From Deltaproteobacteria bacterium (lineage in GTDB: Bacteria > Desulfobacterota > Desulfobacteria > Desulfobacterales > SpSt-501): a stretch of 44,283 bases of DNA. Positions 38,208-44,283 of the stretch are shown one piece after another (within the stretch, counting starts at the first letter, position 1; each line of letters starts with the position of its first letter). Below the pieces are notes generated by a model that did no database searches, was not told the DNA's origin, and saw nothing but the letters and a program-made list of their open reading frames with translations. The DNA lies in NCBI GenBank assembly GCA_016219005.1, contig JACRCN010000066.1, forward strand, positions 1 to 44,283, read 5' to 3'. The translations under genes were made by a program, and so were the position numbers.

Positions 38208-39446
38208 TCATAGCTGCCGCAAAATTTCAGCCGGTTTCATCCTTGAGGCCCGTTTTCCCATGGCATAGCTTGCAAGACCCCCTGCCGTTAAAGACAACAG
38301 AATTGAAACTGCTGACAAGCCGAACGAAATGCTAACAGGCAGCCTGACACTTCGGACTGCGGTCTCCGCATTCTTGGCGAAGGCAGGCACAAGGTTCAGT
38401 TCCCAGGGCGTTGAAATGGGGATCGAGAGGAACCCGAGCAGAAAAGACAAAATATATCCCATTAAAAGCCCGCCAAGCCCTCCCAGAAGCGACTGCAGGA
38501 AGGCTTCTCCCATCAATTGTTTCTGAATATCTTTTTCAGTCCAGCCGACAGCTTTCAAAACACCGATCTCCCTTGAGCGTTCGACCAGATTCGAGAGCAT
38601 GGTCTTGATGATAAGCAATACCGCCCCACCGAAGGCGATGATTGAAACCAGGAGGGAGAATTGATCGGAGATCTTCGAAACTCCGCCCATGAGCTCCATC
38701 AATGAATCCGAGCTTGTAACGGATACGCCGTTTAGTTTTTTGACGATATCCATTTTAACCTGTCCGAGGAGCGAAGGGCTCTTCAGGCGCAGAAAGATCA
38801 CGTTGACGCCGCCAGATCCCTCATTCATAAGCGACTGGGCGTCCGCAAGCGGCAAATACATATTGGCTGATGCCACCTGGGCCCCTTCGCGGATCTCAAG
38901 GAGCCCCACTACACTGTGATGCTTCCCCCCGATCTCCAGATTGTCGCCGACCTTTTTGTGGATAAATTTTGCATAGTGCTTTTCAATGAGGACTTCACCA
39001 TGCTTTTGCGGGAAGCGGCCTTCCTTGATCCATTCTTTTGCCTTGACCGGACCCAGGCTCGGCTGCGACGCATCAACGCCCATGATCGTGCGAAAGCCGC
39101 TCTTGTCAAACTCCCACAGCAGCAGCGATTTGGCTGATGAGTCGATGCCTTCGATTGTTTCGATTTGATTCAAATCATCCTGCGAAAGCACCTGATTGGA
39201 AAACGGCAACCGTATTCCGCGCATTGAGGCCGGCTGTTGCGTGGCGTCCGATGTTCGCTTTTCAGGGCGTTGAACGACGATATCGGTACCCAAACTCCTG
39301 AAGGGCAGGCTGACGGCCTCCTGATACGCGCTCGACACCGCATTGATCGCGACAAAGAGGGCAATGCCGATACCTATCCCAAGTATATTGACAAGGGTCC
39401 TGTGTCGGTGATGACGAAGCTCCTGTACCACATACCGATAGTTCAT
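38208..39446 (-). CDS. MacB/FtsX-type ABC transporter permease
   Basis: A 412-residue membrane protein of the MacB/FtsX class. One N-terminal helix (LVNILGIGIGIALFVAINAV), a large periplasmic domain of about 220 residues (MacB-PCD), then three helices near the C-terminus (SLLVSIIAFGGAVLLII, LLGGLGGLLMGYILSFLLGF, SAVSILLSLTAGGLASYAM). The cytoplasmic coupling segment VERSREIGVLKAVGWTEKDI is typical and contacts the ATPase. Last gene of the ECF sigma operon, 6 bp after the thioredoxin-like gene. It pairs with the other permease (40524-41774) as a probable heterodimer served by the ATPase. Such systems are mechanotransmitters or exporters of lipoproteins and peptides; substrate unknown. Confidence 0.92.
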   Translation of the reverse strand: MNYRYVVQELRHHRHRTLVNILGIGIGIALFVAINAVSSAYQEAVSLPFRSLGTDIVVQRPEKRTSDATQQPASMRGIRLPFSNQVLSQDDLNQIETIEGIDSSAKSLLLWEFDKSGFRTIMGVDASQPSLGPVKAKEWIKEGRFPQKHGEVLIEKHYAKFIHKKVGDNLEIGGKHHSVVGLLEIREGAQVASANMYLPLADAQSLMNEGSGGVNVIFLRLKSPSLLGQVKMDIVKKLNGVSVTSSDSLMELMGGVSKISDQFSLLVSIIAFGGAVLLIIKTMLSNLVERSREIGVLKAVGWTEKDIQKQLMGEAFLQSLLGGLGGLLMGYILSFLLGFLSIPISTPWELNLVPAFAKNAETAVRSVRLPVSISFGLSAVSILLSLTAGGLASYAMGKRASRMKPAEILRQL

Positions 39447-39452
39447 GTGCGC

Positions 39453-39866
39453 TCACTTCTTATCCGTTAGCTGGTCCAATGCCTTGCGTAAGCTTTCCAT
39501 GGTCCATTTGCCCTGAAAGGCAGCAGGTCCCGAACCGGAGGGGAACCCTATCAATTGCACCTCTTTCCCTGCGACCGAAACCACCGATTTCCCGTTTACC
39601 CAGATGATGAGGGGGATATGCTGCTTGAGACCCTTTTGGGCCATAAACTTCTCCCCCTCCTTGCTTTCGAAATCGTACCAGGATGAGCTGATCTTATCCC
39701 CATAACCCGAGAGGACTTGCCTGATCTGCTCCACTGTCGGCCGAAGTGGGCCATGGTTCATGTAGAGGACCTCAACCGTGACCGGGCTTGCCGAACGGCT
39801 TGTTATCGGAAAAGAAAGCAGTACCAAGAGAGCCATCGCAACACTTGCAGGGATACTTTTTTTCAT
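39453..39866 (-). CDS. Secreted thioredoxin-like protein lacking the CxxC motif
   Basis: A 137-residue protein with a Sec signal peptide (KSIPASVAMALLVLLSFPI, cleavage near SRSAS). The mature part looks thioredoxin-like: TVEVLYMNHGPLRPTVEQI, then a helix and SSSWYDFESKEGEKFMAQKG, LKQHIPLIIWVNGKSVVS with the cis-Pro segment, and a C-terminal helix. The redox motif after the first strand (usually CxxC) reads MNHGPL, so it has no redox activity of that kind. It overlaps the ATPase gene by 4 bp and lies 6 bp before the second permease, so it is most likely a periplasmic accessory for the transporter. The fold is my inference from pattern. Confidence 0.75.
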   Translation of the reverse strand: MKKSIPASVAMALLVLLSFPITSRSASPVTVEVLYMNHGPLRPTVEQIRQVLSGYGDKISSSWYDFESKEGEKFMAQKGLKQHIPLIIWVNGKSVVSVAGKEVQLIGFPSGSGPAAFQGKWTMESLRKALDQLTDKK

Positions 39867-40531
39867 GAGGCAATCTCCCCATCTTTCATGCGGATCAACC
39901 GATCCGCCTGTTTGGCCAGATCCGGTTCATGAGTAACCATCAGGATGGCTACGCCATCTTCATCGTTAAGCCGATGCAGTATAGACATGATGGCTTCACC
40001 GGTTGCCGAGTCGAGGTTGCCGGTCGGCTCGTCGGCGAAAATAATCTTGGGACGATTCACCAGAGCCCTGGCAATGGCCACACGCTGTTTTTCTCCCCCC
40101 GAAAGTGCTGACGGCAGGTGCTCTGTTCGGTGATTCAGCTCCATTTTTTCAAGCATTTCCATGGCTCGCTGGCGTTGTTGCTCTTGGGCGATCTTCATGG
40201 GAAAAAGAGGCAGGGCCACGTTTTCCCAGGCCGATAGGGTCGGGATCAGGTTGAAGGATTGGAAAATAAACCCGACATTTTCACGCCGGTAAAGGGCGAG
40301 TTCGTCCTCCGAGGCCTCGGTGATCTCTTTCCCTCCCAGGGAGACCTTGCCTTCGGTCGGTTTTTCCAGGCCCGAAAGAAGGGACAAAAGGGTCGTCTTG
40401 CCACAGCCGGATTTGCCGACCAGACAAGCAAATTCCCCCTGATCTACCGCAAAGGAAACCCCCTTCAGCACTTCAAGGGAACCATAGGACTTTCTCAGAC
40501 CTACACCTGACAGAACGGCCGAATTAATCAT
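39863..40531 (-). CDS. ABC transporter ATPase, MacB/LolD type
   Basis: A 222-residue ATPase with Walker A GKSGCGKTTLLS, Q-loop IFQSFNLIPTLSAWENV, signature LSGGEKQRVAIARALV, Walker B IIFADEPTGNLD and H-loop VTHEP. The size and the LSGGEKQR motif place it with the MacB/LolD/FtsE group that drives FtsX-like permeases. It overlaps the upstream permease gene by 8 bp and the next gene by 4 bp, so all three are coordinately translated. It should power both permeases of the operon. Confidence 0.95.
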   Translation of the reverse strand: MINSAVLSGVGLRKSYGSLEVLKGVSFAVDQGEFACLVGKSGCGKTTLLSLLSGLEKPTEGKVSLGGKEITEASEDELALYRRENVGFIFQSFNLIPTLSAWENVALPLFPMKIAQEQQRQRAMEMLEKMELNHRTEHLPSALSGGEKQRVAIARALVNRPKIIFADEPTGNLDSATGEAIMSILHRLNDEDGVAILMVTHEPDLAKQADRLIRMKDGEIAS

Positions 40532-41774
40532 GTCTTAAAACCTCCGATGGTTTGATTCTCGCAATGTGCCGTCCAAGCAACCCTCCGGTCATGCCACCTA
40601 TGATAACGGACAGGAGGATGGCAAAGATAGCCAGGCTCCAGGGGACAGTTACCGGAAGCCGCAATGTTTTGAAAATCTGATCCCCTCCTCCCGGCAGGAA
40701 ATGCGGAGTAGGGCTCATCTCCCAGGGGATGGGAATGCTGACGCTCATAAAACTAAGCCCGTAGGAAACAACGATGGCTGCGAAGAGCCCCAAGACGCCT
40801 GCAAGAAAACATTGCACGACCGACTCCCCCATCAGTTGGAAAACAACATTTCTATTGGTCCATCCAACCGCTTTTAAAACGCCTATCTCCTTGGCTCGTT
40901 CAGCGATGTTTCCAGCCATCGTTTTGAAAGCGATCAAAATTGCGACGATGATGGCAATAATAGAGGCCACCATGGTAAATTTGTCGGAAAGGGCGAAAAG
41001 ACTGCCCAAAAGCTTAAGGAAAGAGTCCGGGGTTGCCACGGCCGCCTTGTCTCCGAGAATCGTTTTCATCGAGGAAGCGATGCTGCTGATTTTATCCTGG
41101 TCTGCCTTGATAAAGAGCAGGTTCACGTCATCAGGGGCGTAAGGCGATACGGATTGCAGCTGCTTGGAAGCAACGGCAAGGCTCTCGGCCTCCTTCAGCG
41201 GCAGATAAACATTTGCCACGGCAATCTTGGTTGCACGGGAGGCATCGACGAGGCCGACGACCGGAAATTCATGGCTGGATATGGCTATCGTGTCTCCCAA
41301 CTTGATCCCAAACTGCCTGGCATATGCAACCTCGACGAGAGCCTCCGCTTTCCCATTCTCAAGAAACCTTCCGTCGGCAATAGAGTATTTCAACACCGCC
41401 GGCCCAATTGAGTTTTCGCCTTCGATGCCAAGGACAATCCACGCCCGGTCAGCGTCAAAAACCCAGAGCAAGAGCGCCTTGCCCATTCCCTTGAGACCAG
41501 GCAGATTGCCGATTTTTTTGACCTCCTCATTTCGCAGCGTTACAGCCGAGCAGGGAAAGACCGCGCCTGTAAGTTCCTCGGGTACATCTCCTGCGCGCTG
41601 AACGGTGATGTCGGCACCAATTTCCTTAAGGGGAATTTGTGCGGCTTCGCGGTATGCTATGGAAAGGGCGTTTAGAATGATCAAAAGGGCAATTCCGATC
41701 GACAGTCCGAAAGCGGCGATCATGGCCCTTCTTCTTTGGTAATAAAGCTCCTTAAACATGTAACGCAAATTCAT
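40524..41774 (-). CDS. MacB/FtsX-type ABC transporter permease
   Basis: A 416-residue permease of the same class as the other one in the operon: N-terminal helix (MIAAFGLSIGIALLIILNAL), a large periplasmic domain, and three C-terminal helices (MVASIIAIIVAILIAFKTM, LAGVLGLFAAIVVSYGLSF, SLAIFAILLSVIIGGMTGGL) with the coupling segment AERAKEIGVLKAVGWTNRNV. The shared ends (LKAVGWT) and layout suggest duplication of the two permeases. GGAGG lies about 8 bp upstream of the start at 41774, which overlaps the stop of the periplasmic sensor gene by 4 bp. It probably forms one half of a heterodimeric complex. Confidence 0.92.
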   Translation of the reverse strand: MNLRYMFKELYYQRRRAMIAAFGLSIGIALLIILNALSIAYREAAQIPLKEIGADITVQRAGDVPEELTGAVFPCSAVTLRNEEVKKIGNLPGLKGMGKALLLWVFDADRAWIVLGIEGENSIGPAVLKYSIADGRFLENGKAEALVEVAYARQFGIKLGDTIAISSHEFPVVGLVDASRATKIAVANVYLPLKEAESLAVASKQLQSVSPYAPDDVNLLFIKADQDKISSIASSMKTILGDKAAVATPDSFLKLLGSLFALSDKFTMVASIIAIIVAILIAFKTMAGNIAERAKEIGVLKAVGWTNRNVVFQLMGESVVQCFLAGVLGLFAAIVVSYGLSFMSVSIPIPWEMSPTPHFLPGGGDQIFKTLRLPVTVPWSLAIFAILLSVIIGGMTGGLLGRHIARIKPSEVLRHD

Positions 41775-42253
41775 CGGTTGCCTCCGCTCGGAGAGGACAT
41801 TGATGTCCCCGTGCAATTCATGCTCTGACGCATAAGGCGAAAGAACTGCTCCTGTTGATTTGAATTCAAAATCTGCTTGATATCCGCAATATGCGAGATC
41901 ACCTCTTTCTGGATCGTATCCTGAATTGAGGCCAGCTCTCTTCGTAAAGCATCTATCTTGTCAGGTTCCTCCCCCCTTTGGAGTAAATCGATCAGGAGAT
42001 CTTTTTTCTGCTCCACGGATGCTTTCATTTCGTCCATTTGGCCATGAAATGCGTGGGCAAGGGGTCCCATCCTTTCAAGCTGGCCGCCGGTTAATCCGAG
42101 TGACTGGTAAAGATGGCCGTTTCCCGTTGAAAAGCAGCTAAGCGAATCGCGCTGAGGTTGTTTCATGAAATAGTGGTACCCCAGCGTACCTATGACAGCC
42201 GCATTGATGGTCAAGGACAAAATCAGAATGCCAGCCAACAAATTTGATCTCAT
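41771..42253 (-). CDS. CnrX/Spy-like periplasmic protein, membrane-anchored
   Basis: A 160-residue protein with an uncleaved-looking N-terminal helix (LLAGILILSLTINAAVIGTL) and a mainly helical periplasmic domain: GLTGGQLERMGPLAHAFHG, an LTxxQ-like repeat, then the long helix DEMKASVEQKKDLLIDLLQR and a second copy LNSNQQEQFFRLMRQSM. The pattern matches the CpxP/Spy/CnrX/ZraP superfamily of periplasmic metal or stress sensors. Located between the anti-sigma factor and the transporter, with 4-bp overlaps on both sides, it is a good candidate for the signal input of the sigma/anti-sigma pair, as in CnrYXH. A His-rich metal site is not obvious. Confidence 0.78.
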   Translation of the reverse strand: MRSNLLAGILILSLTINAAVIGTLGYHYFMKQPQRDSLSCFSTGNGHLYQSLGLTGGQLERMGPLAHAFHGQMDEMKASVEQKKDLLIDLLQRGEEPDKIDALRRELASIQDTIQKEVISHIADIKQILNSNQQEQFFRLMRQSMNCTGTSMSSPSGGNR

Positions 42254-42741
42254 CTGATGTGGCCTTCGTTGTAGCTCAACAGCCGCTCGTAGTTATCTGC
42301 CAATGATCCTGGAGGAACAGGGTCAAACACCTTGAGAGAACTTAAAAAGCCTTCTTCAGGGTAGGCGGCAACGTTATGGAACGGTTGGGTTTTAATGAAA
42401 GAATTCCCTATATAGGCCCCGCAAAGCATCCCGATTGCAAGGATGACGGATGCGAAAACAGGAGACGGCAGTGCCCCCCATCCCCAGTTCCTCCAACAAG
42501 ACCCTAAAAGGCCCTTTTCCGGTGTTAGTCCGATTTTATGGGAAACCCGCTTATAGAACCCTGGGGTCGGACGGATCTCGGTCAAATCACCCAGGATGTG
42601 CCACGTCTGTTTAAGCCTAACATGCTGCTCAAGGCAGGAGTGGCAGCCAGCAAGGTGTCTTTCGACCTGTTCCTTTTCTAAGACCGAAAGCTCACCATCT
42701 TGATAGGCTGACAGCTTTTTTTCAATCGTCTGGCATTTCAT
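42250..42741 (-). CDS. Anti-sigma factor with zinc-finger domain
   Basis: A 163-residue protein with an N-terminal zinc-binding anti-sigma domain (KCQTIEKKLSAYQDGELSVL, then ERHLAGCHSCLEQH with His-x3-Cys-x2-Cys), one membrane helix at about 95-112 (PSPVFASVILAIGMLCGAYI) and a short periplasmic tail. This is the arrangement of membrane anti-sigma factors that hold an ECF sigma factor until a signal arrives. The start at 42741 has GGTGAG 7 bp upstream; the TTG at 42783 is less likely. It overlaps the periplasmic protein gene by 4 bp and follows the sigma gene by about 50 bp. Confidence 0.9.
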   Translation of the reverse strand: MKCQTIEKKLSAYQDGELSVLEKEQVERHLAGCHSCLEQHVRLKQTWHILGDLTEIRPTPGFYKRVSHKIGLTPEKGLLGSCWRNWGWGALPSPVFASVILAIGMLCGAYIGNSFIKTQPFHNVAAYPEEGFLSSLKVFDPVPPGSLADNYERLLSYNEGHIR

Positions 42742-42791
42742 CTGTCGTCTCACCGATTGATCCCATCTGACCGTATTAGACAACGCTCAGG

Positions 42792-43409
42792 TTAAAAACC
42801 TGCGCTCTTTTTTAAAAATATTTCCAGTTTCTTTTGAAGGGTGCGTTTTGCCCGGACGAGCAATGATTCAACTGCGGAGGCTGAACAGCCAAGAACGCGG
42901 GAGATCTCTTCATATGAGAGGCCGTCATATCTCTTTAATATCAGGGCGATGCGTTGATTTTCGGGCAAAGTTTGAAGGGCGTTGGCAATCTGCTGGCTTC
43001 GCTCCCGGGCAAGCAAGAGGTCCTCAGGGTTTGGAGACTCATCTAACTGGGTTTCAGCCTCCGGGTGTCTGGAACCAGGGGCATTTTGAAAAAATTGAAG
43101 CCACTTTTTCCGCCGAGCCGATTTGATTTCATTGAGACAAAGATTGACACAGATACGATAGAGCCAGGTCGTGAATTTGGATTTGTGTTGGAAACTTTTT
43201 GCTGCCCGCCAGGCTTGTAAAAAAGTCTCTTGCGCCAGATCTTCCGACTTTGATCGATCCCCCATGAACCGATAGATCAAATTGAGAACAGAAGTCTGGT
43301 GCCGGTTTACCAGGATCTGGAAGGCATAATCATCCCCCTCTGCAACCCTGGCAACCAATTCTTCGCTTGGCGTTTGATTGCCCCAGTCTCTGTTCGCGGT
43401 GTCGGGCAT
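42792..43409 (-). CDS. ECF-type RNA polymerase sigma factor
   Basis: A 205-residue sigma factor of the extracytoplasmic-function group. Region 2: AFQILVNRHQTSVLNLIYRF, SKSEDLAQETFLQAWRA, FTTWLYRICVNLCLNEIK; region 4: QTLPENQRIALILKRYDGLS, YEEISRVLGCSASAVESLLV, RAKRTLQKKL. It directs transcription of the operon below it and perhaps other targets. The initiator may be the ATG at 43409 or the TTG at 43418; neither has a clear ribosome-binding site. The downstream zinc-finger anti-sigma factor is its likely partner. Confidence 0.95.
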   Translation of the reverse strand: MPDTANRDWGNQTPSEELVARVAEGDDYAFQILVNRHQTSVLNLIYRFMGDRSKSEDLAQETFLQAWRAAKSFQHKSKFTTWLYRICVNLCLNEIKSARRKKWLQFFQNAPGSRHPEAETQLDESPNPEDLLLARERSQQIANALQTLPENQRIALILKRYDGLSYEEISRVLGCSASAVESLLVRAKRTLQKKLEIFLKKSAGF

Positions 43410-43519
43410 TGATGGCAACAGTGGCGGTTCTATGATCGATTAAACCCTTCCTCGTCAGGACGGATAGGTAGCGGAGGGTAAATCAAAATTATCGCGTTGG
43501 CAATTCTCGGGAATTCGAG

Positions 43520-43549
43520 GACGTTATATGGGCGGGATAGTTTTGTGAC
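43520..43549 (-). promoter_or_regulatory. Candidate ECF-type promoter for the sigma operon
   Basis: On the minus strand GTCACAAAA (43549-43541) is followed after about 17 bases by CGTC (43523-43520). Elements of this kind (GTCACA and CGTC) occur at some ECF promoters. It lies about 110 bp before the sigma factor ATG. The similarity is modest and the assignment is a proposal for autoregulation. Confidence 0.3.
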
Positions 43550-43601
43550 GTTTAGACCGTTTCGGAAAAAGGCACATTGTTTGTTTGAATCCCCTTTGAT
43601 T

Positions 43602-44283
43602 TCAGGAAATCCATTTTTTGTGTATGTTTCTTAAGCTGAAAAAGAACAGCACCATGCAAAATAGGCAAATGCCCGCAAAATCAAGGACGATGGGCATTAT
43701 GTTGCTGTTATGAAAACCGCCTTTGAGGATGTCGACCCCATAGGTCAACGGCAGCACATACGCCAGTGGTTTCAAGAGCATCGGCAGAGCATCGATCGGG
43801 AAAAACAGACCGCAAAGAAAAATCATGGGGAACCTGAAAAAGTTTGAAAACGTCTGGGCTTCGAAGATTTCGCTGACCGATACCGCAATGAATAGCCCCA
43901 TAAAGGTCGATGCGATCCCTATCAGCACGACTGCCGGGACGACCGCACCCCAGGCGACACGGGACAGGTCCGCAAGAAAGAAGGCGATGGCAACCGGAAC
44001 GAGCGCGTTCACGAGGCCGAAAAGGATGGCCCCTCCGGTTTTGGCCAGCATCAGGAGTTCCAGGGAGATCGGTGCCAGCAGAAGCCGCTCGAAGGAACGG
44101 CCTTTTTTCTCGAAGGTGACGGTCACCGCCAACATGGAAGTGGTGCCGAAAAGGATCGAAATCGCCACCACGCCAGGCAGCAGCGCAAGAAAGTCTTCCA
44201 GCCCACGGCCTGACTTGATAAAAAACATGGCCGTCCAGGCAATCGGAAATATCAGGCCCCAGCTGATATTGGGCGGTTTGAGA
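43602..44283 (-). CDS. ABC-2 type transporter permease, 5' end beyond window
   Basis: The C-terminal 227 or so residues of a membrane protein; the frame is open to the window edge on the minus strand. It has about five membrane helices (SWGLIFPIAWTAMFFI, LLPGVVAISILFGTTSMLAV, GAILFGLVNALVPVAIAFFL, VVLIGIASTFMGLFIAV, FRFPMIFLCGLFFPIDALP) and the ABC-2 signature segment FEKKGRSFERLLLAPIS, typical of permeases exporting drugs, polysaccharides or lipids. Its stop lies about 50 bp upstream of the ECF promoter candidate. No ATPase gene is visible because the window ends. Confidence 0.9.
   Translation of the reverse strand, partial: LKPPNISWGLIFPIAWTAMFFIKSGRGLEDFLALLPGVVAISILFGTTSMLAVTVTFEKKGRSFERLLLAPISLELLMLAKTGGAILFGLVNALVPVAIAFFLADLSRVAWGAVVPAVVLIGIASTFMGLFIAVSVSEIFEAQTFSNFFRFPMIFLCGLFFPIDALPMLLKPLAYVLPLTYGVDILKGGFHNSNIMPIVLDFAGICLFCMVLFFFSLRNIHKKWIS

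Noticed and set aside
1-44283. CRISPR arrays, tRNA or rRNA genes, complete insertion sequences, prophage genes
   Set aside because: No regularly spaced repeats, cloverleaf sequences, rRNA motifs, transposase or phage structural genes were seen.

Overview
The window looks like a chromosomal segment of a moderately GC-rich anaerobic member of the Desulfobacterota (Desulfobacterales-like sulfate reducers or relatives). The reasons are the gene content: a tungsten-type aldehyde:ferredoxin oxidoreductase with its own MoaD-like protein, a TauE/SafE exporter beside NtrC-type regulators, a truncated Rrf2 regulator, a short-form AMP nucleosidase, a LarA-like protein and a SARP/BTAD regulator with a receiver-like domain. 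This is inferred from gene families only. I saw no rRNA, tRNA, CRISPR array, complete insertion sequence or phage genes.

Layout. 1-3.7 kb: the end of an EamA permease, a DAO-family FAD oxidoreductase and a calcium-loop FG-GAP lipoprotein. 3.7-9.2 kb: accessory-looking DNA with a membrane protein, a receiver-like/BTAD regulator, two unknown proteins that share a C-terminal pattern, a possible leader peptide, a possible small RNA and two unknown minus-strand genes. 9.3-13 kb (minus): TraB/GumN protein, GatB/YqeY protein, aromatic amino acid decarboxylase and dihydrofolate reductase. 13.1-18.8 kb (plus): CDF metal transporter with a coupled coiled-coil protein, AMP nucleosidase, Tat-exported metallo-beta-lactamase-fold protein, GhrA-like dehydrogenase and a secreted protein; the last three genes lie between inverted copies of a MITE-like repeat. 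18.9-23.5 kb: LarA-like protein, SHOCT protein, an unknown protein, then AOR plus MoaD.

23.7-30.8 kb (minus) is the most striking region. It is a tight five-gene set: an intact ketosynthase, a second ketosynthase whose three catalytic residues are all replaced (chain-length-factor-like), an AMP-dependent acyl/aryl-CoA ligase, an MIO-type aromatic ammonia-lyase or aminomutase, and a divergent tyrosine phenol-lyase/tryptophanase-type PLP enzyme. A reasonable inference is a small pathway that deaminates an aromatic amino acid to an arylacrylate, activates it with CoA and extends it on a KS-alpha/KS-beta pair, as in flexirubin and aryl polyene systems. No ACP, ketoreductase or dehydratase is in the window.

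31-38.1 kb (plus): a sensor kinase and NtrC-type regulator, then an intergenic region with two similar palindromes 80 bp apart and a sigma-54-like -24/-12 element. Downstream lie a universal stress protein, a cytidylate-kinase-like membrane protein, a TauE/SafE permease, a receiver-only regulator and a 60-residue protein, followed by a convergent Rrf2 remnant. The parts fit one signalling and export unit.

38.2-43.4 kb (minus): one tightly overlapped operon encoding an ECF sigma factor, zinc-finger anti-sigma factor, CnrX/Spy-like periplasmic protein, MacB/FtsX-type permease, ATPase, a cysteine-less thioredoxin-like secreted protein and a second permease. The window ends inside an ABC-2 type permease gene.
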